Positions 16,801-24,407 of a stretch of DNA of 54,706 bases are shown piece by piece; within the stretch, counting starts at the first letter, position 1; every line of letters begins with the position of its first letter. Origin of the DNA: Burkholderia sp. S171 (GTDB lineage Bacteria > Pseudomonadota > Gammaproteobacteria > Burkholderiales > Burkholderiaceae). The translations under genes and the position numbers were made by a program. The DNA is taken from positions 220,212 to 274,917 of the forward strand of contig NZ_LMUF01000006.1 in the NCBI RefSeq assembly GCF_009766085.1. The letters run 5' to 3'. A model generated the notes under the pieces. It was not told where the DNA came from, made no database searches, and worked only from the letters and a program-made list of their open reading frames with translations.

Positions 16801-18147
16801 TCAAGCCGCGTCGGCCTGAAACTGGATTCCACCCTGCTCCAGCATCCAGACCTCGATCTTGTCGTGCCACATGCGCAGCAAGTCGATCGGGCGTCGACGA
16901 TAGTGCTTCTCGGCGATTGCGGATGGCTTGTGCCCCTGAATCTGTGCCACGACTCCCACCGGACATTCGACCCATTCCGACAACGTGCCGAACGAACGGC
17001 GCAAACCGTGCAAAGTGACATGAGGCAAATCCCCGGCGGCAAGCGCCTGGTTATGCGCTATCCGTGGCTCCGCGATCTTGCCGTCCGCGGCGGTCTTGCT
17101 TGCAAACACCCAAGGCGAAGGCGACCACTGCTCACCCTTTTCCGCGAGTCGCGCCGCCTGCCGCTTGTTCGGCGGGATATCATTGAGTCGCTTCAAATTC
17201 AGCAGCAAGCTTGCCAGATAAGGCGTGAGCGGAATGGCACGACCTCCAGATCCCTCAACCTTGTCATCGAGAACAAGGCTACGCCATCGAAAATCAACGT
17301 CGTCCCAACGCAGTGCCGCGAGTTCTTCGCGCCGCGCTCCGGTAATCAGCAAGCCTTGCAGGTACGCACTGATGACGGGATTGCCGATCTCGCGTACGCC
17401 GCCGAACCACGCCGCCAATTGTTCGCGTTGCAGCGAATCCCCGTCTTTCGCTTTCACGCGTGGTGTAGCGTCTTTCACGTCGCGCGATTTATAAGCGTCA
17501 GATGGAATAATGCCGCGGTAGGCCGGGGTCTCGGCTGCCCAGCGAATAGAACTGCGCAGCAGCCGGAACGAGAGCGCTGACATGGTGGGACGGTCCATAG
17601 CTTCCGTCGTAAGCCATGCAGCAATGCGCGCTCCAGTCAGCTCAGGCAACTTGAGTGGACGCAATGCGGCAAGCGGTCCAGGTTGCGTAAAGCCTTCTGC
17701 TCGCTTTTTCGGCATGCCGCCCTGGTCAGCATGTTGCAGATGATCGCGATAGTGTCGCTCGCTCCAAAAGGGTTTGCGCACTTGTACGTACTCGTCCCAC
17801 ACCTCGCCAAACGTCACGTCTTGCCGCCGCACTTCTGCCCGGCGCGCCTCGTGAGCGACCTGTTGTTCGACGCGGACTTCTCGCGGATCTTTGCCGTCAT
17901 CAACCAGGGTCCTGAGTCTGCTCGCCTCAGTGCGAGCCTTACCAAGTTCCCAAGCCCTAGCATCCCCGATGGTTACACGGATCGTTTTGCCGAAAAGACG
18001 CGATTCGAAGATATACGCGCGCGAACCCGCTGCCGTAACCCGCAACCCGAATCCCGCCGTTTTAGCATCCCAGTAGATGCTCTGCTGCTTTCCCGGTTCG
18101 CACTCAAAACCGTCGACCCGTGCTGCCGTGAAGCTTAATTTTTTCAT
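16801..18147 (-). CDS. Tyrosine site-specific integrase
   Basis: I choose the ATG at 18147 (MKKLSFTAARVDGF); a TTG one codon earlier is also possible. The 448-aa protein has the N-terminal arm-binding domain of tRNA-associated integrases (QSIYWDAKTAGFGLRVTAAG), a core-binding domain, and a catalytic domain. The catalytic residues are visible as Arg in LLITGARREELAALRW (about 272), His/Arg in LHGLRRSFGTLSEW (about 380/383), His in QGHKPSAIAEKHYRRR (about 406) and the Tyr in the same motif (about 416). All are intact, so it should be active. It lies 150 bp from the tRNA-Lys fragment, its presumed attachment site. Confidence 0.95.
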   Translation of the reverse strand: MKKLSFTAARVDGFECEPGKQQSIYWDAKTAGFGLRVTAAGSRAYIFESRLFGKTIRVTIGDARAWELGKARTEASRLRTLVDDGKDPREVRVEQQVAHEARRAEVRRQDVTFGEVWDEYVQVRKPFWSERHYRDHLQHADQGGMPKKRAEGFTQPGPLAALRPLKLPELTGARIAAWLTTEAMDRPTMSALSFRLLRSSIRWAAETPAYRGIIPSDAYKSRDVKDATPRVKAKDGDSLQREQLAAWFGGVREIGNPVISAYLQGLLITGARREELAALRWDDVDFRWRSLVLDDKVEGSGGRAIPLTPYLASLLLNLKRLNDIPPNKRQAARLAEKGEQWSPSPWVFASKTAADGKIAEPRIAHNQALAAGDLPHVTLHGLRRSFGTLSEWVECPVGVVAQIQGHKPSAIAEKHYRRRPIDLLRMWHDKIEVWMLEQGGIQFQADAA

Positions 18148-18304
18148 CAAACGATCTGTGTAGGCACCATGTAGGCAAATCCTAGGGTAATCGATCTATG
18201 TTGGTCAATGCCAGAATTCACTCAATTGCGCTAAAACCCTTTACCATCAAGCCATTCATGCATCTGGATGGAAGCCGATCAACGTAAAGAAATGTCGACT
18301 CTCT

Positions 18305-18353
18305 CGGACTCTTAATCCGTAGGTCGACAGTTCGAATCTGTCACGCCCCACCA
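18305..18353 (+). other. attR-like site: 3' fragment of tRNA-Lys(CUU)
   Basis: From CGGACTCTTAATCCG through the T-arm GGTTCGAAT-type sequence to ACGCCCCACCA, this is the 3' half of tRNA-Lys with anticodon loop CTCTTAA and encoded CCA. The bases 5' of it cannot form the D-arm or the GGGGCGT acceptor strand, so the tRNA is not functional. Such a fragment is the usual mark of integration into a tRNA 3' end. The fragment faces the chromosome on the right, so the intact gene should lie beyond the left end of the element. Confidence 0.85.
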
Positions 18354-18364
18354 AGTATTTAAAA

Positions 18365-18398
18365 GGGTTTGCAAGCTTTTAGCTTGCAAACCCTTTTT
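18365..18398 (+). terminator. Rho-independent terminator of the tRNA-Lys gene
   Basis: GGGTTTGCAAGC and GCTTGCAAACCC form a perfect 12-bp stem with a five-base loop, followed by five T residues. It sits 11 bases after the tRNA CCA end, so it is the native tRNA terminator, now cut off from its gene by the integrated element. Confidence 0.92.
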
Positions 18399-18445
18399 CA
18401 TTTTGGCGTCGGTTTGTCGCTCGGAATATTCAAAAACACCCCCCT

Positions 18446-19711
18446 TCAAACCACCGCATCCCCCTCATCGATACTAATCCGTACCCTCCCCGCATCGATA
18501 AACACGCGCAGTTGCCGATACCTCACCAGATACCGAACCCCGACCATCGCCGCAGCAAACCCCGCCGCTGCCGCAACGCCAAGCGCCCAACGCGGGCCGA
18601 ACGTATCGGCGACCCAACCTACAACCGGCGCACCCAAAGGCGTGCCGCCCAACGCGATCGCCAAAAAGATCGCCATCACGCGGCCGCGCATGGCGGGTTC
18701 GGTGGATAGCTGCATCGTGCTGTTTGTCGTCGTGGTGATGGTTTGCGCGGACACGCCAATGACCACAAGCGCAAGACCAAAAAGCCCATAGCTAGGCGCG
18801 ATCGCCGCCAGCGCACAACCGGCCCCGAAGACAGCGGTACTCGCGAACAACACGCCAATCCGAGGTTTCGCCCGCCGCGCGGCAAGCAGCGCGCCCGCGA
18901 TCGTTCCGATCGCCATGATTGATGTCAGGAGTCCGTATTGACTCGCTCCGGCATGAAAGACGGTGACGGACATCGTGGAGATAAAAATCGGGAAGTTGAG
19001 CCCGAACGTGCCGATCAGGAACAGCATGAGCAGCACCGCTTTCAAGTCCGGCCGCTTCCAGACATATCGAAACCCTTCCGCCAAGCTCCCCCGCGCGCGG
19101 ACGGCCCGCTTGCTCAGATGAAATTCGTCAACACGAAGAAAACCCAACGAGCAGAGCACCGCGACAAACGACGCCGCGTTGATCAGGAACACCCATCCGG
19201 TCCCCACCGATGCAATCAGCACACCGGCAATGGCGGGACCGATCATTCGCGCAGCGTTGAACGATGTGGAGTTCAGCGCCACTGCGTTCGACAGATCGGT
19301 TTCACCGACGAGATCGGCGACGAATGTCTGCCGCGCGGGGGCATCGAAGGCACTGACGCTGCCGAGCAAAAACGCGAATACGTACACGTGCCACAACTGG
19401 ACCCATCCGGCGACCGTGAGAAGTCCCAGCCCAAGCGCGAGCGTTCCCAAAGCGGCCTGAGTGCCAATCAGAAGTTTGCGTCGATCGAGATGATCGGCCG
19501 CAAAACCAGTGAACGGCAGCAAAAGCAGATGCGGACCGAACTGGAGCGCCATGACCACGCCGACCGCGGTCGCATTGTGATGGGTCAGTTGCGTGAGCAC
19601 GAGCCAATCCTGGGCCGTGCGCTGCATCCACGTTCCGATATTGGAGACGATCGCGCCACCGGCCCAGACCCGATAGTTAAAGCTGTTCAGCGAGCGGAAG
19701 GTGCCGTTCAC
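18446..19711 (-). CDS. MFS transporter (MFS_3 / EntS-like exporter group)
   Basis: I choose the GTG at 19711 (VNGTFRSLNSFNYRVW), because the frame further upstream overlaps the end of the hydrolase gene and is low-complexity. The 421-aa protein has about 12 TM helices and the group's signature near the start (GGAIVSNIGTWMQRTAQDWL), with FAADHLDRRKLL as the loop 2-3 motif and SAFDAPARQTFVADLV after helix 4. This branch exports siderophores or drugs. It is last in a minus-strand cluster MarR - hydrolase - MFS (40 bp behind the hydrolase), so control by the MarR repressor is likely. Confidence 0.85.
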   Translation of the reverse strand: MNGTFRSLNSFNYRVWAGGAIVSNIGTWMQRTAQDWLVLTQLTHHNATAVGVVMALQFGPHLLLLPFTGFAADHLDRRKLLIGTQAALGTLALGLGLLTVAGWVQLWHVYVFAFLLGSVSAFDAPARQTFVADLVGETDLSNAVALNSTSFNAARMIGPAIAGVLIASVGTGWVFLINAASFVAVLCSLGFLRVDEFHLSKRAVRARGSLAEGFRYVWKRPDLKAVLLMLFLIGTFGLNFPIFISTMSVTVFHAGASQYGLLTSIMAIGTIAGALLAARRAKPRIGVLFASTAVFGAGCALAAIAPSYGLFGLALVVIGVSAQTITTTTNSTMQLSTEPAMRGRVMAIFLAIALGGTPLGAPVVGWVADTFGPRWALGVAAAAGFAAAMVGVRYLVRYRQLRVFIDAGRVRISIDEGDAVV

Positions 19712-19751
19712 CGGACGGCTCCCGCGGCTGCAATCTCCGCGCTGAACGAAC

Positions 19752-20315
19752 TCACGCGCGCGTGCTGCCGAGCAGGTCGATGATCTCCCGGCTCGTGCCG
19801 GTCTCGCCCAGCCTTGGGAAGATGCGCGTGATGCTGTTGGTGTGGGCATCGGCGTTCATGTCGGTCATTGCATCGATTGCCAGTGTCACGTTGAATCCCA
19901 GCTCGTGCGCATAACGTGCGGTCGACTCGACACCCACACTGGTCGCCACTCCGGCAATAACAACTTGCGTGACACCCAGTTGCTTCAGATGTTCATCGAG
20001 ATCGGTATTCGTGAACCCGCCCCACGTCCGCTTCGTGACGATGTGATCTTCCGGCTGCTGCTTTAACTCGGGGACAAGATCGGCCCAATCGGCGGGAAGA
20101 CCGGCGAGGTTGCGAGCCTGCTCAGAGCGGCCCGGCGCGCCGCCGGCAACGTTGACGAGCACGACGGGTAAGCCGTGGCTACGGAACGCGTCGAGCAACT
20201 CAACGGCGTGCTTGACGACGTCACTGACGGGGTGCGCGGTGGGAAGCGCAACAATGCCCTTCTGCAAATCAATGACGACAAGAGCCGTCTTCGGATCGAG
20301 TGTAGTGATGGTCAT
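19752..20315 (-). CDS. Isochorismatase-family hydrolase, YecD-like (Cys replaced by Gly)
   Basis: 187 aa with the cysteine-hydrolase fold. Asp16 in ALVVIDLQKG and Lys95 in VTKRTWGGFTNTDL are present, but the position of the nucleophile in AGVATSVGVESTARYA (residue 128) is Gly. To my recollection E. coli YecD has the same Gly in the same context (NIGVESTARNAWELGF), so this is probably a subfamily trait, not a mutation. The reaction is unknown. It is clustered with a MarR regulator and an MFS exporter, which suggests a small-molecule response. Confidence 0.85.
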   Translation of the reverse strand: MTITTLDPKTALVVIDLQKGIVALPTAHPVSDVVKHAVELLDAFRSHGLPVVLVNVAGGAPGRSEQARNLAGLPADWADLVPELKQQPEDHIVTKRTWGGFTNTDLDEHLKQLGVTQVVIAGVATSVGVESTARYAHELGFNVTLAIDAMTDMNADAHTNSITRIFPRLGETGTSREIIDLLGSTRA

Positions 20316-20421
20316 GGTGTTTTCCTTTCAGCGAGTTGAACTGCGACGCGTCTGGCATGAGACGCGTCAAAGAGGGTAAGTGAGCCGGCGGCGCCGCTTG
20401 TGCCACGCGAGTTCGGAGCAC

Positions 20422-20886
20422 TCAGGAATCGACGAGCCGGTTGAGCAGCGCCACGGTGGTCACAAGCGCCTCTTGTTCCGAGGCCGTGAGCTTGGTTCGA
20501 ATAGCGCGGAACAACCAGTCCTCCCTGGCCGCTCGGCTCGCCTTGATCCATTCGCGGCATGCGTCAGTGAGGGACAAAATGGTCTGACGTCCATCGGCCG
20601 GATCGGGCGTGCCGGTCACAAACCCGGCCGCCTCGAGGGCCGACACGGTGGCGCCCATGGATTGCGGGCGCACACCTTCAGCGCGAGCGAGCGTGGTCAC
20701 GGTCGCGGGGCCCTCGCGCTCCAGACGGCTAAGCGCGGACATCTGGGACAGAGTGAACTCCCCCAGACTGGCCTCCTCGCGCAACCGCCGCTTCAGCTTG
20801 CCAAGCACCACGCGCAATTCCCCCGCCACAGCGTGCGCATGCGCGACTTCGGGATCGGTATGTTGGGTTTTCTCGTTCGTGTTCAT
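20422..20886 (-). CDS. MarR-family transcriptional regulator
   Basis: 154 aa with the winged HTH of the family: LGEFTLSQMSALSRLEREG, then ATVTTLARAEGVRPQSMGATVSALEAAGFV with the wing DPADGRQTILSLT. It ends with the dimerisation helices. It is first in the cluster MarR - YecD-like hydrolase - MFS on the minus strand, with a 106-bp gap before the hydrolase. MarR proteins usually repress their own cluster and release it when a small aromatic ligand binds. Confidence 0.9.
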   Translation of the reverse strand: MNTNEKTQHTDPEVAHAHAVAGELRVVLGKLKRRLREEASLGEFTLSQMSALSRLEREGPATVTTLARAEGVRPQSMGATVSALEAAGFVTGTPDPADGRQTILSLTDACREWIKASRAAREDWLFRAIRTKLTASEQEALVTTVALLNRLVDS

Positions 20887-20907
20887 GTCGGAACGTTAAC
20901 ATATACG

Positions 20908-20930
20908 AAGTCAAACTACCAAGTTAAACT
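20908..20930. promoter_or_regulatory. Candidate MarR operator upstream of the marR gene
   Basis: AAGTCAAACT and AAGTTAAACT occur 13 bases apart in direct order, starting 22 bases upstream of the marR start, within AT-rich DNA suited to a promoter. Inverted matches (AACTTGG / CCAAGTT type) overlap it. This position is typical for auto-repression. Confidence 0.45.
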
Positions 20931-20940
20931 TTGTATTTAG

Positions 20941-21466
20941 TCGATGGACGACGATCGGGCGGAACATGGAAAATCGTAGAAATGTGAGCGCTTGGCTGTC
21001 GCCTGCGGAGCACGCGATCCGAATGCCGGTAGCATGCGTTACACGCTCGGTGATAGTAAATGGCGTTTCCAGCGTGAATCGTCCAATGAGCGTCGCTATG
21101 CATCTGTCAATGAAATGACAGCGCAAACCCGGGGGCGATAAATCCAATCCTTCGCTAACAATTCGCTTATTAAGTCAGATTAATAACGCTACGCAATCCT
21201 TATCTTTGGCAAAAAATCCTCCCGAAAGCATTACCGGTTTTATGGCCGGTAATGAAGAATTGCTGAAGCAGAACTATTCCCCGTAAACATTGTATTTTAG
21301 GGCCTGTAAATATCCCACGGGATCAGAAATTTAGATTCAAACCCTTACCCGGCGCGTGTTTTCCTATTTGCACGCGTTGTTTCCGTTTTTTTCAATTACT
21401 AACAACCACGTTTACCCGAACACGAGAAAATGATTAATCGAAAATCTCGTTTAACGGGGAGCACGA
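20941..21466. other. Long AT-rich intergenic region with a palindrome
   Basis: About 530 bases without a believable gene between divergent marR and the gene at 21467. It holds a perfect 9-bp inverted repeat at 21229-21254. The last 80 bases are AT-rich and should carry the promoter of the gene at 21467, which has the ribosome site ACGGGGAG. Confidence 0.45.
21229..21254. repeat. Inverted repeat CATTACCGG-N8-CCGGTAATG
   Basis: Perfect 9-bp arms at 21229-21237 and 21246-21254 with an 8-base spacer, and no T-run after it. This fits a dimeric regulator's operator better than a terminator. It lies about 210 bp upstream of the gene at 21467. Confidence 0.6.
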
Positions 21467-21769
21467 ATGCACGCCATTCCACTCAACTATAACGATCATG
21501 TTTTGGTGCCCCTTGCAGCCGGTGAGCGCGGCAGTTTTGCGGCTATGGTCATAGTCACCAAACCGAACGGCGCGCGTTGGGCATCGGGCGTGCTCGGTCA
21601 CTTCGCCGAAGCGGACGATGCCTGCCGGTTTGCTATCGAATATGGAAAAGCAGAGGTCGACGGAAGGAGGCGTCCCAGAGCAGTGAAGTCGCATGCCGAC
21701 TCGCATGCTGATACTGATCTGGGAACGAGCCAAACCGCTCCCCGCTGCGGTTCCGTCGCCGCCCCATGA
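21467..21769 (+). CDS. Small hypothetical protein, 100 aa
   Basis: The ATG follows ACGGGGAGCACGA, a reasonable ribosome site. The first 70 residues look like a compact alpha/beta domain (DHVLVPLAAGERGSFAAMVI, then NGARWASGVLGHFAEADDAC and RFAIEYGKAEVDGRR). The tail is Arg/His/Asp-rich and disordered. I do not recognise a named family, although small proteins of this kind are common in Burkholderia relatives. Soluble; function unknown. Confidence 0.65.
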   Translation: MHAIPLNYNDHVLVPLAAGERGSFAAMVIVTKPNGARWASGVLGHFAEADDACRFAIEYGKAEVDGRRRPRAVKSHADSHADTDLGTSQTAPRCGSVAAP

Positions 21770-21824
21770 ACTTATCATTTGCCCGCCGCACGTTGCGAGT
21801 GGGCTCTTTGCTTTTAGCGACGCA

Positions 21825-21995
21825 TTAATGCTTATGGTGCATCCAACTCATGTGGTGCGCATCGAGCCACTCACGCATGCGTAGCCATCCGGTGCCGTCC
21901 TCTGGATGTTCCCGTCGATACCGGCGGCCCGATATGGCAGCAATAACTATCAGGACCGCAAGGACCACCACAAAACCGATCATCGACTCAGTCAT
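21825..21995 (-). CDS. Small single-span membrane protein, 56 aa
   Basis: The ATG at 21995 is preceded by a perfect AAGGAGG ribosome site six bases upstream. The product begins MTESMIGFVVVLAVLIVIAA, an N-terminal membrane helix, followed by a positively charged stretch (SGRRYRREH) and an amphipathic, Trp/His-rich tail (WLRMREWLDAHHMSW). The predicted topology is N-out, C-in. It is the sort of short gene that automatic annotation misses. Function unknown. Confidence 0.7.
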   Translation of the reverse strand: MTESMIGFVVVLAVLIVIAAISGRRYRREHPEDGTGWLRMREWLDAHHMSWMHHKH

Positions 21996-22128
21996 GGCCG
22001 CCTCCTTAATGCGTCACAGCCTGCCTATATTTTAGGTCACGCTTTTTGAAATGCGAACCTTCCCGCGTGCAAGCGTTGTCTGCGCTCCGCGTTCGGAGCG
22101 CGCCCTTCCGCGTGCAGCCGAAATACGC

Positions 22129-22155
22129 AAAAAAAGCCCAGACAGTGAGCTGGGC
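22129..22155 (-). terminator. Rho-independent terminator, minus strand
   Basis: GCCCAG (22136-22141) and CTGGGC (22150-22155) form the stem. Read on the minus strand it is followed by seven T residues (22135-22129). It ends transcription coming from the DUF4148 gene at 22318-22638. Confidence 0.75.
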
Positions 22156-22317
22156 AAGTCCAACCGGGATCGGACCCGTTGGAGGAGGTGCGGATTCAAT
22201 TTTTTAGGCGATGCGCGCAGCCATTTTGTCCACTCGGGCCACGCCGCCCGACGACTCATATTCGGTTAGTCGTCGGCGTCTTCTCATACTGCGTGATGCT
22301 TAATGTGATTGATCTGA

Positions 22318-22638
22318 TTAATGGCCCATATACACAGAGTGCACGCTGTCGCCAAATGAAGATTGGACAGCGACTCCGGAATCTGAAGAGCCGTTAGCCA
22401 CGCCGCCGTAGCTGCTGGCACCGGCGTTTTGCGCCGCGACGCGTGCTTCTGCAGCTTGAATGTTAGCGGGGTAATCGAAATCGTTCGCTGTTGCCGGGTT
22501 GTAGCCGGCCTTCTCGATCTGGATCAATTGTGCCTTCACTTCGGCGCGGGTCAAAGGCTGTTGGCTCGACTGAGCAAACGAAACGGCCGGGACGGCGAGC
22601 ACTGCGGCAACTACAACGGCTTGAATGAGCGACTTCAT
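22318..22638 (-). CDS. DUF4148-family secreted protein
   Basis: The start MKSLIQAVVVAAVLAVPAVS at 22638 has a GGAGG site and a standard signal peptide with cleavage after SFA-Q. The mature 86 residues contain the DUF4148 pattern PLTRAEVKAQLIQIEKAGYN and a low-complexity Ser/Gly/Val tail. Such small periplasmic or secreted proteins are multi-copy in Burkholderia relatives. The function is unknown. An in-frame extension to 22698 has no ribosome site. Confidence 0.85.
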   Translation of the reverse strand: MKSLIQAVVVAAVLAVPAVSFAQSSQQPLTRAEVKAQLIQIEKAGYNPATANDFDYPANIQAAEARVAAQNAGASSYGGVANGSSDSGVAVQSSFGDSVHSVYMGH

Positions 22639-22902
22639 GATACTTACCTCCGAATCTTGTTTTGTCGCGAACAACCTTGTTCGCGTTCTCTGATTCAAGT
22701 GTAGGTAAGCTGTTTCCGAAAATTAACTACGATGCGCGCAAGAGATTATTGTTGTTTTAGGTAGAAACCCTGAGATTATCTGGGAGCAGATGTAAAGTCG
22801 GCGTGTCCCGTAATTTTCCGAAACTAGCTCGCATCTAGCGACACAATCCAGCTGAACGATGGCCCGATTCGATCTCTCTAAAAACTAACAGATAGATAAA
22901 TC

Positions 22903-23082
22903 ATGGTCAGGCTCTTTCTTGTCGTGGGACTTGCGATTGGACTTTCGGGATGCGTAGTTGCGCCTCCGTAAGGGTATGCCCCAGCGCCAGGATATGGATA
23001 CGCCTATGCGCCCGGGTATTACGCGGCGCCAACAGCCGGCGTAGGGATCGGGTTTGGTGGTGGGGGGGTGTTGTTGGCGTAG
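22903..23082 (+). pseudogene. Small Gly/Pro/Tyr-rich lipoprotein with premature stop
   Basis: From the ATG at 22903 the frame gives MVRLFLVVGLAIGLSGCVVA, a textbook lipoprotein signal with lipobox LSGC. It meets TAA at codon 23 (22969-22971). The same frame then continues with the repeat-rich GYAPAPGYGYAYAPGYYAAP and GVGIGFGGGG to a TAG at 23080, the usual body of this lipoprotein type. One base change at the TAA would restore it. A G-run near the end may also hide an indel. No functional product is expected. Confidence 0.7.
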
Positions 23083-23389
23083 GTGAGGGATTTGGAGGCA
23101 GGTTTGCCGCGAGTAAGCCACCCTTTCCTTTCGAGGTGGCTGAGGCGTAGCTATCCTTTTCAGAGCATATAAAAATGTTAGAACTACGAATTAGATGGTT
23201 GCGAAGGCCGTCATCAGGTGGACGCGATCGAATCGCTGCTTCAGCCATCGAAAGCACTATAGAAGCAGAGGGTTGGCCGAATCGCCAACGTGCCTGGACG
23301 CTTTAAACCGTTTAAACGCGCGAGAGAGGTCCCGACGTCATCTCAAAAAATGCGAAACTTGGCCCTTCGCTCCTTCAACCCTCGCGCCC
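23083..23389. other. Intergenic upstream of the dehydrogenase, no gene seen
   Basis: 307 bases. The dehydrogenase frame is open upstream to 23195, but that part has an Arg/Cys-rich translation without ribosome sites and is not counted as coding. Confidence 0.45.
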
Positions 23390-24322
23390 ATGCTCCCCAC
23401 TGTCCTCGTTCTGGTCCCGCTTCGTCCCGAGAGCCGAACCACCGTTGCCAACGCCTTCAACGTTATTACGGCACTCGATCAACCCGCGATCGATCAGGCG
23501 CTGACCAACCATGCCGACGAAATCCGCGCTGTCCTGACAAACGGCACCATCGGCATCGATGCGGCAGCCGTCGCGAAACTGCCGAACCTTGAACTGATCG
23601 GCGCGTTGGGCGCAGGCTACGAAAACATTGCGCGCGACGCGGCTCAAGCCCGCGGCATCACCGTGGTGAACGGCGCGGGTACCAACGACGACTGCGTCGC
23701 CGATCACGCTTTCGCGCTGCTCCTTGGCGTCGTCCGCCAGATCCCGGTGCTCGACCGCGCATGCCGCGCGGGCGTATGGCGCGACGACCTGCCGTTCCAG
23801 CCGAACTTCTCGGGCAAGAAACTCGGCGTGATCGGGCTTGGCAATATCGGCAAGAAGGTGGCTAGAAGAGCGCAAGGCTTCGATATCGAGGTCGGCTATC
23901 ACAATCGCCGGCCGCAACCGGACTCGCCCTATACGTACTTCGACTCAGTGATCGCGCTGGCCGAATGGGCCGATTACCTCGTGGTCGCGACACCCGGCGG
24001 TGCATCGACGAAGCATCTGATCAACGCCAGCGTGCTCGCCGCGCTCGGCTCCACAGGCTACGTGGTGAACGTGGCGCGCGGCAGTGTCGTGGATACCGCC
24101 GCTCTGGCGGACGCGCTGGAGCGCGGCGTGATCGCCGGCGCGGGACTCGATGTCTACGAAGGCGAGCCCGCCGCGCCCGCGTTGCTGACAGGCTCCGAGC
24201 GCGTCGTGCTGACGCCCCATGTGGGCGGACGCTCACCGGAAGCGGTAGCGGCGTCGGTCCAGATGTTCGTCGATAACGCCACGCGGCACTTCGCCGGCGA
24301 GGCCGTACTGACACCTGTTTGA
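23390..24322 (+). CDS. D-2-hydroxyacid dehydrogenase (hydroxypyruvate/glyoxylate reductase-like)
   Basis: The ATG at 23390 gives MLPTVLVLVPL and 310 aa; the longer open frame upstream is not protein-like. The Rossmann motif is KLGVIGLGNIGKKVARRAQG (about residues 145-160). Catalytic Arg is in VVNVARGSVVDTAAL, Glu in GLDVYEGEPAAP and His in VVLTPHVGGRSPEA, so the active site is complete. It reduces 2-keto acids with NAD(P)H in the cytoplasm. The substrate cannot be fixed, but the subgroup is close to glyoxylate/hydroxypyruvate reductases. The MFS exporter at 24408 follows on the same strand. Confidence 0.92.
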   Translation: MLPTVLVLVPLRPESRTTVANAFNVITALDQPAIDQALTNHADEIRAVLTNGTIGIDAAAVAKLPNLELIGALGAGYENIARDAAQARGITVVNGAGTNDDCVADHAFALLLGVVRQIPVLDRACRAGVWRDDLPFQPNFSGKKLGVIGLGNIGKKVARRAQGFDIEVGYHNRRPQPDSPYTYFDSVIALAEWADYLVVATPGGASTKHLINASVLAALGSTGYVVNVARGSVVDTAALADALERGVIAGAGLDVYEGEPAAPALLTGSERVVLTPHVGGRSPEAVAASVQMFVDNATRHFAGEAVLTPV

Positions 24323-24407
24323 AAGCTCCCACGGGGGTGCCCGGCGAGCTTCGCCACGATCCCGTATCGTGTCGGTCTATCGCCGATCACGTCCAATCCT
24401 AAAAACC

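Larger units (their letters stand above)
8940..18353. mobile_element. Integrated element with YfjI / inovirus Gp2 / AlpA-like / integrase genes at tRNA-Lys
   Basis: From the integrase end leftwards the genes are a tyrosine integrase, an HTH protein of excisionase type, a divergent H-NS gene, a DUF3987 (YfjI) protein, an inovirus Gp2/YagK-YfjJ protein, a Sel1-repeat protein and a membrane protein. All except H-NS are on the minus strand. This combination is typical of small integrative or satellite elements. The right end is the tRNA-Lys 3' fragment at 18305-18353. The matching intact tRNA is not in the window, so the left limit is unknown. 8940 is the last gene I can assign by strand and content; the element may extend further left. 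Confidence 0.6.

Noticed and set aside
18260..18353. A complete tRNA-Lys gene
   Set aside because: No acceptor 5' strand, D-arm or correct start can be found upstream of the anticodon arm; only the 3' part exists.
18938..19783. 281-codon plus-strand frame opposite the MFS gene
   Set aside because: Antisense shadow rich in Arg, Gln and Asp; the minus-strand transporter has clear motifs.
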